Source: Roseateles sp.
GTDB taxonomy: Bacteria > Pseudomonadota > Gammaproteobacteria > Burkholderiales > Burkholderiaceae_C
Direction of reading: 5' to 3'
DNA: 64,000 nucleotides
NCBI GenBank assembly: GCA_015657635.1
Contig: JACDQM010000147.1
Location: forward strand, 17,426-81,425
Numbering within the stretch: position 1 is the stretch's first letter; each line of letters starts with the position of its first letter. The notes beneath the pieces are model-generated. The model was given only the letters and a program-made list of their open reading frames with translations. It did no database searches and was not told the origin of the DNA. Position numbers and translations under genes: made by a program. Of the stretch, positions 1-7,363 are shown piece after piece.

Positions 1-19
1 GCAGTCACTCCAAACATGG

Positions 20-47
20 GGGGTGCAGCTATTGCCTACTGCACCCC
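20..47. terminator. Hairpin at the left edge, possible terminator of a gene outside the window
   Basis: A perfect 9-bp inverted repeat (GGGGTGCAG at 20-28, CTGCACCCC at 39-47) encloses a 10-base loop. It lies upstream of the first gene, and only two T residues follow it on the plus strand, so intrinsic termination is not certain. It could end a transcript entering from the left or be a structured leader of the GGDEF-like gene. The rest of 1-133 shows no clear promoter. Confidence 0.35.
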
Positions 48-133
48 TTGCCCTGAAGATCGCCTCAACTTGCAGCGGGTGAGCCCGTGTGCATCTGGCA
101 CTGCCCCGACTGCCGCCAAACAAGCCTCAGCCC

Positions 134-1165
134 ATGGATCATCCGAACGGTCAGAACTCGAACGACAAGGCTTCAGAGCTGGACCCGCAAGACTGGCTTG
201 CCCAGTTGCAGTTGCCTGCACCTGAGCTGGCTCGGCTGATGATGGCGCTTACCGAGCCATTGGGCGTCTTCGGCGCCGTCAAGTCCCTGGCGAATGGGCG
301 CTATGTCCATGCCAGCGAAGGCATGGCGATGCTTTTTGATCGTGGTGAGTTGGGCATTGCCGGTGCCACCGATGCCGACCTGATGCGTCCGGACGAAGTG
401 ATTGCGATGCGGCGCGTGGAGCAATCGGTGATGGCGCAACGCGCTGTTGTGGTCAGCGAGCACAAGCTGGAGTTCAACGGGCGCCGCCGCGAGTTCACGG
501 TCACACGCTCACCGCTGGGGCCGGATCACCTGCTGGCCATGTGGCAGGAGCGCACCGAGGAGCGCCACCGTGAAGTGCATCTTCAACGCGCCTTGAATCA
601 GATCGAGCAGCAGCAGAAAGCCTTGGAACAGCTGCGCCGCGAAATGCAGCTGGGCAGCGGGCGTGACGATGTGTCCGGCCTCTACATGAAGGCCCAGTTC
701 GATGACCAGTTGCTCAGGGAAATCGACCTCTCAACCCGGGAGCATCGAGAGTTTGCACTGGTGCTGATCTCGCTTGACCCGGCACCCGCCGCCGTTCAGT
801 CGATCGGAGCAGAAGCGCAGTTGCGCATGCTGGAAGGCCTGGGTCGCATGTTGCGCGCCAATACCCGGGCAATGGATGCGGCCTGCCGGATTGGCGAGCA
901 GACCTTCGCGGTGCTGCTGTCCGGCGTCGGGCTGGCGACCGCCCATGCGCGCATGGAGCAATTGCGCCGACAGTGCAATGCCCAGATCGTGGTCTTGAAC
1001 GGATCGGATCTGGGGCTGTCACTGTCCATGGGCGTCTCCAGCTTTCCCCACACGGCTTCGCGGCAAGACGAATTGATGGCCGCCAGCGAGACCGCTGTCC
1101 AGGAAGCTCAGCGCCGCGGCGGCAACCAAGTGGTGCTGGCGCCCATCCCCTTCGGCATTCCCTGA
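134..1165 (+). CDS. PAS-like sensor protein with degenerate GGDEF domain
   Basis: Predicted soluble protein of 343 residues from ATG at 134; a GTG at 89 would add 15 residues and neither has a good ribosome binding site. Residues about 30-130 look like a PAS-type sensory domain, followed by a Gln/Glu/Arg-rich helical linker at about 135-175. From about 180 a GGDEF fold begins with VSGLYMKAQFDDQL, matching the usual LTGLYNRRAF start. The catalytic GG(D/E)EF loop is replaced by GEQTF at about 254-258, so diguanylate cyclase activity is unlikely. No EAL domain follows. It may bind nucleotide or act as a regulatory scaffold. There are no transmembrane segments. The next gene is convergent. Confidence 0.7.
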   Translation: MDHPNGQNSNDKASELDPQDWLAQLQLPAPELARLMMALTEPLGVFGAVKSLANGRYVHASEGMAMLFDRGELGIAGATDADLMRPDEVIAMRRVEQSVMAQRAVVVSEHKLEFNGRRREFTVTRSPLGPDHLLAMWQERTEERHREVHLQRALNQIEQQQKALEQLRREMQLGSGRDDVSGLYMKAQFDDQLLREIDLSTREHREFALVLISLDPAPAAVQSIGAEAQLRMLEGLGRMLRANTRAMDAACRIGEQTFAVLLSGVGLATAHARMEQLRRQCNAQIVVLNGSDLGLSLSMGVSSFPHTASRQDELMAASETAVQEAQRRGGNQVVLAPIPFGIP

Positions 1166-1186
1166 GCGGCCGGATGCTGCGGCCTG

Positions 1187-2002
1187 TCAGCCGCGCAAGC
1201 CCTTGTAGAGCATATAGGCTGCCAAGGCGAACAGCAGGTAGGCGAAGGCGCGCTTGAGTTGGCGGACGTTCATCGCATGCGCCGCACGGGCGCCCAGCGG
1301 GGCCATGGTGACACTGGCTACGGCAATCACCAGCAGCGCAGGAATGAACAGATAGCCGAAGGCGCCGGGCAGCGCCGGTGGAACATTCCATCCACCGACC
1401 ACATAGCCGATGGTGTTGGCCAGGGCGATCGGAAAGCCGAGGGCTGCGCTGGTCGCCACGGCGTTGTGCATCGGCACATTGCACCAGGTCATGAACGGCA
1501 CGGAGACGAAGCCGCCGCCCGCACCGACCAGACCCGACAAGAGGCCGATGCCGGCGCCGGCGCCAACTTGCCCGGCTGCACCGGGCATCTGGCGGCTCGG
1601 CTTGGGCTTCTTGTCCAGCAGCATCTGGAAGGCCGAGAAGCCCACAAACGCCGCGAAGAACAGCGCCAGCCACGAGCCCTTCAACAATGCAAAGATGCCA
1701 GCGCCAGCCGTCAGCCCCCCAAGCAGAATGCCTGGCGCCAGGCCGCGCACGAGATCCCAACGAACAGCGCCGCGCTTGTGGTGCGCGCGCACGCTCGAGA
1801 TCGAGGTGAACATGATGGTTGCCATCGATGTGGCGATGGCCATCTTCACCGCCATGTCTGCGCTGACGCCGCGCTGCGAGATCATCCAGGTCAGGAACGG
1901 CACCATCAGCATGCCCCCGCCGATGCCGAGCAGGCCGGCCAGGAAGCCCGAGCACAGGCCCAGGACCAGCAACTCGGCGAGGAACAGGGGATCAAGGCTC
2001 AT
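1187..2002 (-). CDS. TauE/SafE family membrane permease (sulfite/organosulfur anion exporter type)
   Basis: This 271-residue, strongly hydrophobic protein has about eight predicted membrane helices. It shows the internal duplication typical of TauE/SafE (DUF81) proteins: GLLGIGGGMLMVPF near residues 23-36 and GLVGAGGGFVSVPF near 157-170. The family moves sulfite, sulfoacetate or related anions across the inner membrane, but the substrate cannot be read from sequence. The start lies 3 bp after the stop of the upstream EVE-domain gene, so the two are probably co-transcribed. Length is normal and the frame is clean. No sulfur-oxidation genes are near, so its physiological role here is open. Confidence 0.85.
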   Translation of the reverse strand: MSLDPLFLAELLVLGLCSGFLAGLLGIGGGMLMVPFLTWMISQRGVSADMAVKMAIATSMATIMFTSISSVRAHHKRGAVRWDLVRGLAPGILLGGLTAGAGIFALLKGSWLALFFAAFVGFSAFQMLLDKKPKPSRQMPGAAGQVGAGAGIGLLSGLVGAGGGFVSVPFMTWCNVPMHNAVATSAALGFPIALANTIGYVVGGWNVPPALPGAFGYLFIPALLVIAVASVTMAPLGARAAHAMNVRQLKRAFAYLLFALAAYMLYKGLRG

Positions 2003-2005
2003 GAT

Positions 2006-2500
2006 TCAGGGCTCAAGTAATGCCAGAAGGCACTGCCACTCAGCGGCGGTGACTGGCGTGATGGAGAGACGGTTGCCCGCTTGAAGCACCCGCATGTCCG
2101 CGAGTAGCGGCTCGGCACGCATCTCAGCCAGGCTCAGCAGGCGCGTCTTGCGAAGAAAGCGGACATCGACGTTCAACCAGCGCGGCGCGTCCGGCACTGA
2201 CTTGGGATCGTGGTACGGGCTTGCGGGGTCGAACTGGCTCGCATCCGGGTAAGCGGCGCTTGCCACCTCGGCGAGGCCAGCAATGCCCGGTTGCGGGCAG
2301 GACGAGTGATAGAACAGCACGCCGTCACCGATGTGCATCGCATCGCGCATGAAGTTGCGGGCTTGGTAGTTGCGCACGCCAATCCATGGCACGGTGGCAT
2401 GCGGCGCCCGCGCGAGGTCGTCGATCGAGCACTCGTCGGGCTCGGACTTCATCAACCAATAGTTCAAGGGCGGGCGCGGCAGGGTGGAAAAGGTGTCCAT
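2006..2500 (-). CDS. EVE domain-containing protein (PUA-like fold)
   Basis: This 164-residue soluble protein starts around YWLMKSEPDECSIDDL and continues with VPWIGVRNYQARNFMRDAM and GDGVLFYHSSC, the hallmark motifs of the EVE domain, which has a PUA-like fold and is related to YTH. EVE domains bind modified bases in nucleic acids; some members work with modification-dependent restriction, but stand-alone versions like this one are widespread and of uncertain role. The ATG at 2500 has no strong Shine-Dalgarno sequence, yet starting at the internal Met of LMKSEP would remove the first beta-strand. It lies downstream of zapA and of a possible structured RNA, and 3 bp before the TauE/SafE gene. 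Confidence 0.88.
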   Translation of the reverse strand: MDTFSTLPRPPLNYWLMKSEPDECSIDDLARAPHATVPWIGVRNYQARNFMRDAMHIGDGVLFYHSSCPQPGIAGLAEVASAAYPDASQFDPASPYHDPKSVPDAPRWLNVDVRFLRKTRLLSLAEMRAEPLLADMRVLQAGNRLSITPVTAAEWQCLLALLEP

Positions 2501-2520
2501 CGCGAGCCGTGAGCCGCATT

Positions 2521-2645
2521 CCTGAACCCAGGTAGTTCAGGTGGGCGAGGTCAGCTTGACTTCGGGTTCATCTGACGCGAGACGATCACACCAGCCAAGC
2601 GATGTTCCAAGCCCTTGCTCGCGAGAGCATCGGTTCAAGGAAATA
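2521..2645 (-). ncRNA. ssrS: Candidate structured RNA between zapA and the EVE gene (possible 6S RNA/ssrS)
   Basis: The 186-bp gap after zapA holds a possible -10 element TATATT on the minus strand at about 2644-2649, just before CCTTGAACC. That segment can pair with GGGTTCAGG at the far end, leaving one bulged T, and several hairpins lie between. The last of these is a perfect 7-bp stem, CCTGAAC/GTTCAGG (2521-2541). In many proteobacteria 6S RNA follows zapA, which is why I propose ssrS. Against this, the transcript would be only about 125 nt and I could not align it convincingly to E. coli 6S RNA. The boundaries are estimates. Confidence 0.33.
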
Positions 2646-2686
2646 TAAAACTCACGCGAACGCAATGGACGGCCGCATTCTAGTCC

Positions 2687-2998
2687 TCAGAGCAATTGCC
2701 CGTCGTGCCCCAACGCCTCATCCAGGCGATTCATCAGCGACTCAAGTTCCGCGTTACTGGTCGTCTCGCCGGCCGTGGCGCTTTTGCTGCCAGAAGCCGG
2801 CAATTCGGCCAGCTGATAGGCCAGATTCAACGCGGCCAGCACCGCAATGCGCTCGCGCGCCTTGACGCGACCTGCATCGCGAATCGCACACATCTCGCGA
2901 TCCACCTGTGCCACAGCGCGCGTCAGCGCGGCTTCACCGCCCTCCGGGCATCCCAGCAGATAGCTTTGGCCCATGATGGTGACTTCCATCTGCTTCAT
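2687..2998 (-). CDS. zapA: Cell division protein ZapA
   Basis: This 103-residue protein begins MKQMEVTIMGQSYLLGCPEG, the standard ZapA N-terminal beta-hairpin and dimer head. It continues with VDREMCAIRDAG and a helical segment containing ERIAVLAALNLAYQL. ZapA binds FtsZ and cross-links protofilaments at the division ring. The C-terminal half (about 70-103) is Ser/Thr-rich and then helical, slightly longer than in E. coli. The start overlaps the stop of the small coiled-coil gene upstream (ATGA arrangement), showing translational coupling. The gap after it may hold a small RNA. Confidence 0.9.
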   Translation of the reverse strand: MKQMEVTIMGQSYLLGCPEGGEAALTRAVAQVDREMCAIRDAGRVKARERIAVLAALNLAYQLAELPASGSKSATAGETTSNAELESLMNRLDEALGHDGQLL

Positions 2999-3213
2999 GT
3001 CGAATTCTTTCCGGAATCACTACCTTCGACTGGAAGCCGGTCCAGCAGGGCATCGATGCGTTGGCGTGCCGCCGACAGGCGCGAACGCAGGCTGTCGCGC
3101 TCCTGGCTCAAGGTCTGGATTTGCTGCGCGAGCAAGGCATTGGTGCGTTGCAGTTCCGCGTGACGCAGCAGCAGTCGCTCCACCCGGTCGACAAGCTCGG
3201 TGATGCTTGGCAT
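2995..3213 (-). CDS. Small coiled-coil protein upstream of zapA (ZapB-like/TIGR02449-like)
   Basis: The 72-residue product is almost entirely a predicted coiled coil (residues about 3-60), rich in Leu, Arg, Gln and Glu in heptad spacing, for example ELVDRVERLLLRHAELQRT, with a short charged Ser/Gly tail. Small coiled-coil genes of this kind sit directly upstream of zapA in many beta- and gammaproteobacteria. They resemble ZapB, which bridges ZapA to the chromosome-linking MatP network, but true homology to ZapB is not demonstrable by eye. The four-base overlap with zapA supports joint expression and a cell-division role. Confidence 0.75.
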   Translation of the reverse strand: MPSITELVDRVERLLLRHAELQRTNALLAQQIQTLSQERDSLRSRLSAARQRIDALLDRLPVEGSDSGKNST

Positions 3214-3265
3214 GGCTTCCTAACAGGCTCAAGGGCCGATTTGGCGCTCATTGTAGGCGGTGGCG

Positions 3266-3901
3266 TCAGCGCTCCTGAGCCTTGCCGTGGTCGCAGTAGG
3301 CGCGCACGCTGCAATGGCCGCATTGCGGTTTGCGGGCCTGGCAGACGTAACGTCCGTGCAAGATCAGCCAGTGGTGCGCATCGACCAGGTACTCGGGCGG
3401 AATGCGTTCGAGCAAGCCTTGCTCGACGGCCAGCGGCGTCTTGCCAGGGGCCAGGCCAGTTCGGTTGCCGAGGCGGAAAATATGCGTGTCGACGGCCATG
3501 GTCGGCTGGCCGAAAGCGACGTTCAGCACCACATTGGCAGTCTTGCGTCCGACGCCTGGCAAGCGCTCCAAGGCCTCGCGCGAACCGGGCACTTGGCCGG
3601 CGTGCTCTTCAATCAGGATGCGGCAGGTGGCGATCAGGTGGCGCGCCTTGCTTCGGTACAGGCCGATGGTGCGGATGTAATCGCACAAGCCGTCCTCGCC
3701 CAGGGCCAGGATCTTGCGTGGTGTATTGGCCACCGGGAAGAGGCGGCGCGTCGCCTTGTTGACGCTCACGTCCGTCGCCTGAGCGGACAGCAGCACGGCG
3801 GCGAGCAACTCGAACACGCTGGCATATTCAAGTTCGGTTTGCGGCGAGGGGTTGGCCGCCCGCAGGGTGGCAAAGAAGGCGTCGATCTCTTGCGAATTCA
3901 T
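3266..3901 (-). CDS. nth: Endonuclease III (DNA glycosylase/AP lyase)
   Basis: This 211-residue base-excision repair enzyme removes oxidised pyrimidines and cleaves the abasic site. The helix-hairpin-helix LPGVGRKTANVVLNVAFG carries the catalytic Lys (about 120), and VDTHIFRLGNRTGL carries the catalytic Asp (about 138). The C-terminal 4Fe-4S loop is intact, with spacing C-x6-C-x2-C-x5-C in CQARKPQCGHCSVRAYC. Length matches E. coli Nth (211). It is the last gene of a minus-strand run after rsxB, 26 bp downstream of it, an association also seen in other proteobacteria where nth follows the rnf/rsx genes. Confidence 0.96.
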   Translation of the reverse strand: MNSQEIDAFFATLRAANPSPQTELEYASVFELLAAVLLSAQATDVSVNKATRRLFPVANTPRKILALGEDGLCDYIRTIGLYRSKARHLIATCRILIEEHAGQVPGSREALERLPGVGRKTANVVLNVAFGQPTMAVDTHIFRLGNRTGLAPGKTPLAVEQGLLERIPPEYLVDAHHWLILHGRYVCQARKPQCGHCSVRAYCDHGKAQER

Positions 3902-3927
3902 GGGCTTCGAGGGTCTTGCCGGAGGGG

Positions 3928-4599
3928 TCAGGACTTGCGCTGCGCGCGCGCCCGTGCCAGGGCGGCTTCGATCACTTGCCGCTTGCGTTCAAGTTGCACC
4001 GGGTCTGTCAGACGAGATGCCTCGGCCAGATTGCTGAGCTTGGCTTCCGCCTTCAAGCGCAGCCGCTCATCGTTTTCGCGCTTGTCGCGCTGCAGGCGCT
4101 CCTTGCGCCATCGGTAGCGGTCGCGCGCCTCAGTGGCGGCCTCGGGGCTCCAGGCTTGCCAGCCGGTGGCCTGGCTGGAGATCGGCTTCATGCTGATGCA
4201 ATCAACCGGGCAGGCCGGCACGCACAACTCGCAACCGGTGCACTGCGACTCGACGATCAGGTGCATCAGTTTCGGTGCGCCGACGATGCAGTCGACCGGA
4301 CAGGCCTTGATGCACAGCGTGCAGCCGATGCACCAGCTTTCATCGATCACGGCCAGTGCGCGCGGCGCCTCAACGCCGTGGGCGGGGTCGAGCGCCAGCA
4401 CAGGCCGATTCGTCAGCGCAGCCAGGCGCTGCACGCCTTCGGCGCCACCTGGCGGACACTGGTTGATCTGCGCCTCGCCGCGGGCGATCGCGTCCGCATA
4501 GGCACGGCAGTCCGGATAGGCGCAACGGGTGCACTGCGTCTGCGGCAGCGCCTGATCGATCAGATCGGCCAGCGCGCGCTCGCGCGCCGAGCCACTCAA
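3928..4599 (-). CDS. rsxB: RnfB/RsxB-type polyferredoxin, soluble and without partner subunits
   Basis: This 223-residue iron-sulfur protein has an N-terminal Fe-S domain C-x2-C-x4-C-x16-C (starting CTRCAYPDC, about residue 23), followed by two 4Fe-4S ferredoxin motifs, [15 protein letters not shown] and [15 protein letters not shown] (about 105-150). A basic, Arg/Lys-rich helical tail (about 165-223) follows. RsxB normally passes electrons inside the membrane-bound Rnf/Rsx complex, but here the N-terminal membrane anchor is absent and no rsxA, C, D, G or E is present in the window. The start is a TTG overlapping the phaZ stop (TTGA), with no later Met before the first cluster. It may donate electrons to another partner. 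Lone RsxB next to nth recurs in Burkholderiales. Confidence 0.85.
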   Translation of the reverse strand: MSGSARERALADLIDQALPQTQCTRCAYPDCRAYADAIARGEAQINQCPPGGAEGVQRLAALTNRPVLALDPAHGVEAPRALAVIDESWCIGCTLCIKACPVDCIVGAPKLMHLIVESQCTGCELCVPACPVDCISMKPISSQATGWQAWSPEAATEARDRYRWRKERLQRDKRENDERLRLKAEAKLSNLAEASRLTDPVQLERKRQVIEAALARARAQRKS

Positions 4600-5880
4600 G
4601 TGCGCTTGCGGCGCTTGGGAGCCGCCGCCGTGATCGTCCCCGCGTGGTCGTACTTCGCGATGAAGTCACGCACCTGCGGGTAGACCTTCTCGCGCCAACG
4701 CGGCCGGAGAAGATGCCGTAGTGGCTGCGCCTTCGGCCACATAGTGGTGCTGGTGCTCAGCGTCGATGCCCGAACACAGGCCGTGCGCAGCACGGGTCTG
4801 GCCCGCGCCCGAGATGTCGTCCAGCTCGCCTTCGACAGTCAGCAGGGCGGTGCCCTTGATGTCCTGCGGCCGCACCAATTGGCCATCAACCACCCAGGTG
4901 CCGTTGATCAGCGCGAAGTCCTGGAACACGGTCTTGATGGTGTCCAGGTAGTACTCGGCCGGCATGTCCAGCACGGCGTTGTATTCGTCATAGAACTGGC
5001 GGTGGGCTTCCGCGCCCTCGTCATCGCCTTGCACCAGGTCGAGGAAATAGTCGTAGTGCGAAGTGGCATGCCGATCCGGGTTCATCGCCACAAAACCGGT
5101 GTGCTGCAGAAAGCCTGGATAGACGGCGCGGCCGGCGCCGGGGAAGTTGGTCGGCACCCGGTAGATCACATTGGTCTCGAACCAGCTGAAGCTGCGGTTC
5201 ATGGCCAGGTTGTTGACGGCGGTCGGGCTCTTGCTGGCGTCGATGGGGCCACCCATCATGGTCATCGAACGCGGCGTCTGCTCGCCATTGCTGGCCATCA
5301 AGGAGATCGCGGCCAGCACCGGCACCGTCGGCTGGCAGACGGAGATCACATGGCACTCAGGGCCGATGTGGCGGATGAACTCCTGCACATAGGCGATGTA
5401 GTCATCCAGATGGAAAGGACCATCCTCCAGCGGGACCATGCGTGCATCGGTCCAGTCGGTGATGAAGACCTTGTGGTCCTTCAGCAGTTGCTTGACGGTG
5501 TCGCGCAGCAAGGTGCTGTGGTGGCCGGACAGCGGCGCTACCACCAGAACGGTGGGTTGCTCCTTCATCTTGCTCAGCACTGCCAGATCGTCCGTGTAAC
5601 GCTTGAAACGCAGCAGGCGGCAGAAAGGCTTGGTCACCGGCACCAGTTCCTGCACCGCCACCTCGACGCCATCAACCTCGATGCCGCGGATGTCGAACTG
5701 CGGCTTCTCGTATTCCTTGGCCAGGCGGTGCATCAGATCCAGCCCCGCCGACAAGCGCTGAGACATCGGCGTGTGCGCGAAGGGCGACAGCGGGTGGCTG
5801 TAGAGCTTGGCCGAGGCGCTGGCGAACTCGGCGAACGGGCTCATCAGTGCGCGCTGGGTTTCGTAAAGCTGGTACAGCAT
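4596..5880 (-). CDS. phaZ: Intracellular polyhydroxybutyrate depolymerase PhaZ (two frameshifts near the 3' end)
   Basis: This gene encodes an enzyme that mobilises stored PHB granules. The protein starts [20 protein letters not shown]. The nucleophile region [14 protein letters not shown] places Cys at residue 182, matching the Cys nucleophile of Ralstonia PhaZ1, and [14 protein letters not shown] carries the Asp. The expected His segment GHYGIFSGR is out of frame: one base is missing near 4725 and a second near 4700. The conserved tail [17 protein letters not shown] resumes in the third frame to the stop at 4596. Restoring both bases gives 428 residues, the family length. As read, translation ends at 4666 with an aberrant tail and no catalytic His. 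Either a genuine double lesion or, more likely, sequence error. Confidence 0.85.
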
Positions 5881-6015
5881 GGGCGGACCTCGGTCGGTGA
5901 GTGGAGGGAGCAAGGGTGCTCCGCCCCACAATAGTGCCAGAAATTGTGCAATGCAGCATAGATCGGGTTTGCCAGCAGGCAAACCCGGAACAAGTGCTCA
6001 GCTGGCCGGCAGTTC

Positions 6016-7218
6016 TCAGCCCTGCATCACGCTCGCCATCGCCTTTGCGACGACGGGCAGGTTCTTCTCATTCAGTGCTGCCACGCAGATGCGGCCCGAA
6101 TCGACGCCGTAAACACCGAACTCACTGCGCAGCTTTTGCATCTGGGCGGCATTCAGCCCGGAGTAGCTGAACATGCCCTTCTGGCGCGTGACGAAGCTCA
6201 GGTCGGATGTGACGCCTGCCGCTTTGAGCGCGTCGACCAAAGCCTGGCGCATCGCGCGGATACGCAGGCGCATGCCGGCCAGTTCGTCCTCCCACAGCTT
6301 GCGCAGCTCGGGTGTGGACAGCACGCTGGCAACGACCTGTGCGCCATGCGTCGGCGGGTTGGAGTAGTTGGTGCGGATGACAATCTTCAGCTGCGACAGC
6401 ACCTTGGTGCATTCCTCGGCCGAGGCGCACACCACGCTCAGCGCGCCAACCCGCTCGCCGTACAGCGAGAAGCTCTTGGAGAAGCTGGTCGAGACAAAGA
6501 AGTCCAGGCCTGCGGCCAGGAACTGCTGAATCACGGCGCCGTCTTCGGCGATGCCTTCGCCAAAGCCCTGGTAGGCCATGTCCAGGAAAGCCACCAAGCC
6601 ACGCGCCTTGACGGCGGCCACGACCTGATCCCACTGCGCAGGCGTCAAATCGTAGCCCGTCGGGTTGTGGCAGCAGGCGTGCAACACCACGACCGTGCCG
6701 GCAGGCGCGGCGTTCAGCGCCGCCAGCATGCCTTCAAAATTGATGCCGAGCTTGCCGGCGTCGTAGTAGGGATAGGTCTCGACCGGGAAACCGGCGTTGG
6801 CAAACAGCGCGCGGTGGTTTTCCCAGGAGGGGTCCGAGATCAGCACCTTGGCGCCGGGGTTCAGGCGCTTGAGGAAGTCGGCGCCAATCTTCAGGCCGCC
6901 GGTGCCGCCGATGGCCTGCACCGTCGCGACACGCTTGGCCGCCAGCACGGCGCTGTCGGCGCCGAACACCAGGGCCTGCACAGCCTTGTCATAGGCGGCG
7001 ATGCCGTCGATCGGCAGATAGCCGCGCGCCTTCGGGTCGGCCTGCATCTGCGCTTCGGCCTGGGCCACGCACTTCAACAGCGGCAGCTTGCCGTTCTCGT
7101 CGTAATAGACGCCGACGCCCAGATTGACCTTGGCCGGGTTGGTGTCGGCATTGAACTGTTCATTCAGACCCAGAATGGGGTCGCGGGGGGCCATTTCGAC
7201 AGCGGCAAACAAGGACAT
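6016..7218 (-). CDS. Aspartate/aromatic amino acid aminotransferase (class I, PLP-dependent)
   Basis: This 400-residue fold-type I aminotransferase is of the AspC/TyrB type. The start MSLFAAVEMAPRDPILGLNE at 7218 matches family N-termini; longer upstream reading would add over 100 unrelated residues. The PLP-binding Lys is in STSFSKSFSLYGERVGAL, and the substrate carboxylate-binding Arg is near the C-terminus in DSGRICVAALN. CHNPTGYDLT and SDPSWENHRALF are also diagnostic. It interconverts aspartate or aromatic amino acids with 2-oxo acids using 2-oxoglutarate. Sequence alone does not separate aspC from tyrB. It is divergent from uvrB across a 145-bp gap. Confidence 0.92.
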   Translation of the reverse strand: MSLFAAVEMAPRDPILGLNEQFNADTNPAKVNLGVGVYYDENGKLPLLKCVAQAEAQMQADPKARGYLPIDGIAAYDKAVQALVFGADSAVLAAKRVATVQAIGGTGGLKIGADFLKRLNPGAKVLISDPSWENHRALFANAGFPVETYPYYDAGKLGINFEGMLAALNAAPAGTVVVLHACCHNPTGYDLTPAQWDQVVAAVKARGLVAFLDMAYQGFGEGIAEDGAVIQQFLAAGLDFFVSTSFSKSFSLYGERVGALSVVCASAEECTKVLSQLKIVIRTNYSNPPTHGAQVVASVLSTPELRKLWEDELAGMRLRIRAMRQALVDALKAAGVTSDLSFVTRQKGMFSYSGLNAAQMQKLRSEFGVYGVDSGRICVAALNEKNLPVVAKAMASVMQG

Positions 7219-7337
7219 GGGACTTTCCTGACAGGACGTTGGCATGAGCATGGGCGTGACCGGGCGGCACGCGGGGAGCGCCTGCGCTACGCTGTCGAGT
7301 TGGCAGCCGGCGCAGAGCGGGCTGATTTTAGGGCGGT

Positions 7338-7353
7338 CTGAACCGCCAATCAG
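7338..7353 (+). promoter_or_regulatory. LexA-like box upstream of uvrB
   Basis: The sequence CTG-N10-CAG (CTG at 7338-7340, CAG at 7351-7353) has the minimal spacing of a proteobacterial SOS box and lies 10 bp before the uvrB start. The N10 core AACCGCCAAT is not the alternating AT run of strong E. coli boxes, so this could be chance. uvrB is an SOS gene in many bacteria, which raises the prior. Confidence 0.35.
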
Positions 7354-7363
7354 GGATTGCCCG

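Noticed and set aside
7244..7363. A 40-residue N-terminal extension of UvrB
   Set aside because: It runs through the probable promoter and LexA-like box, and UvrB homologues start at or after the ATG at 7364.
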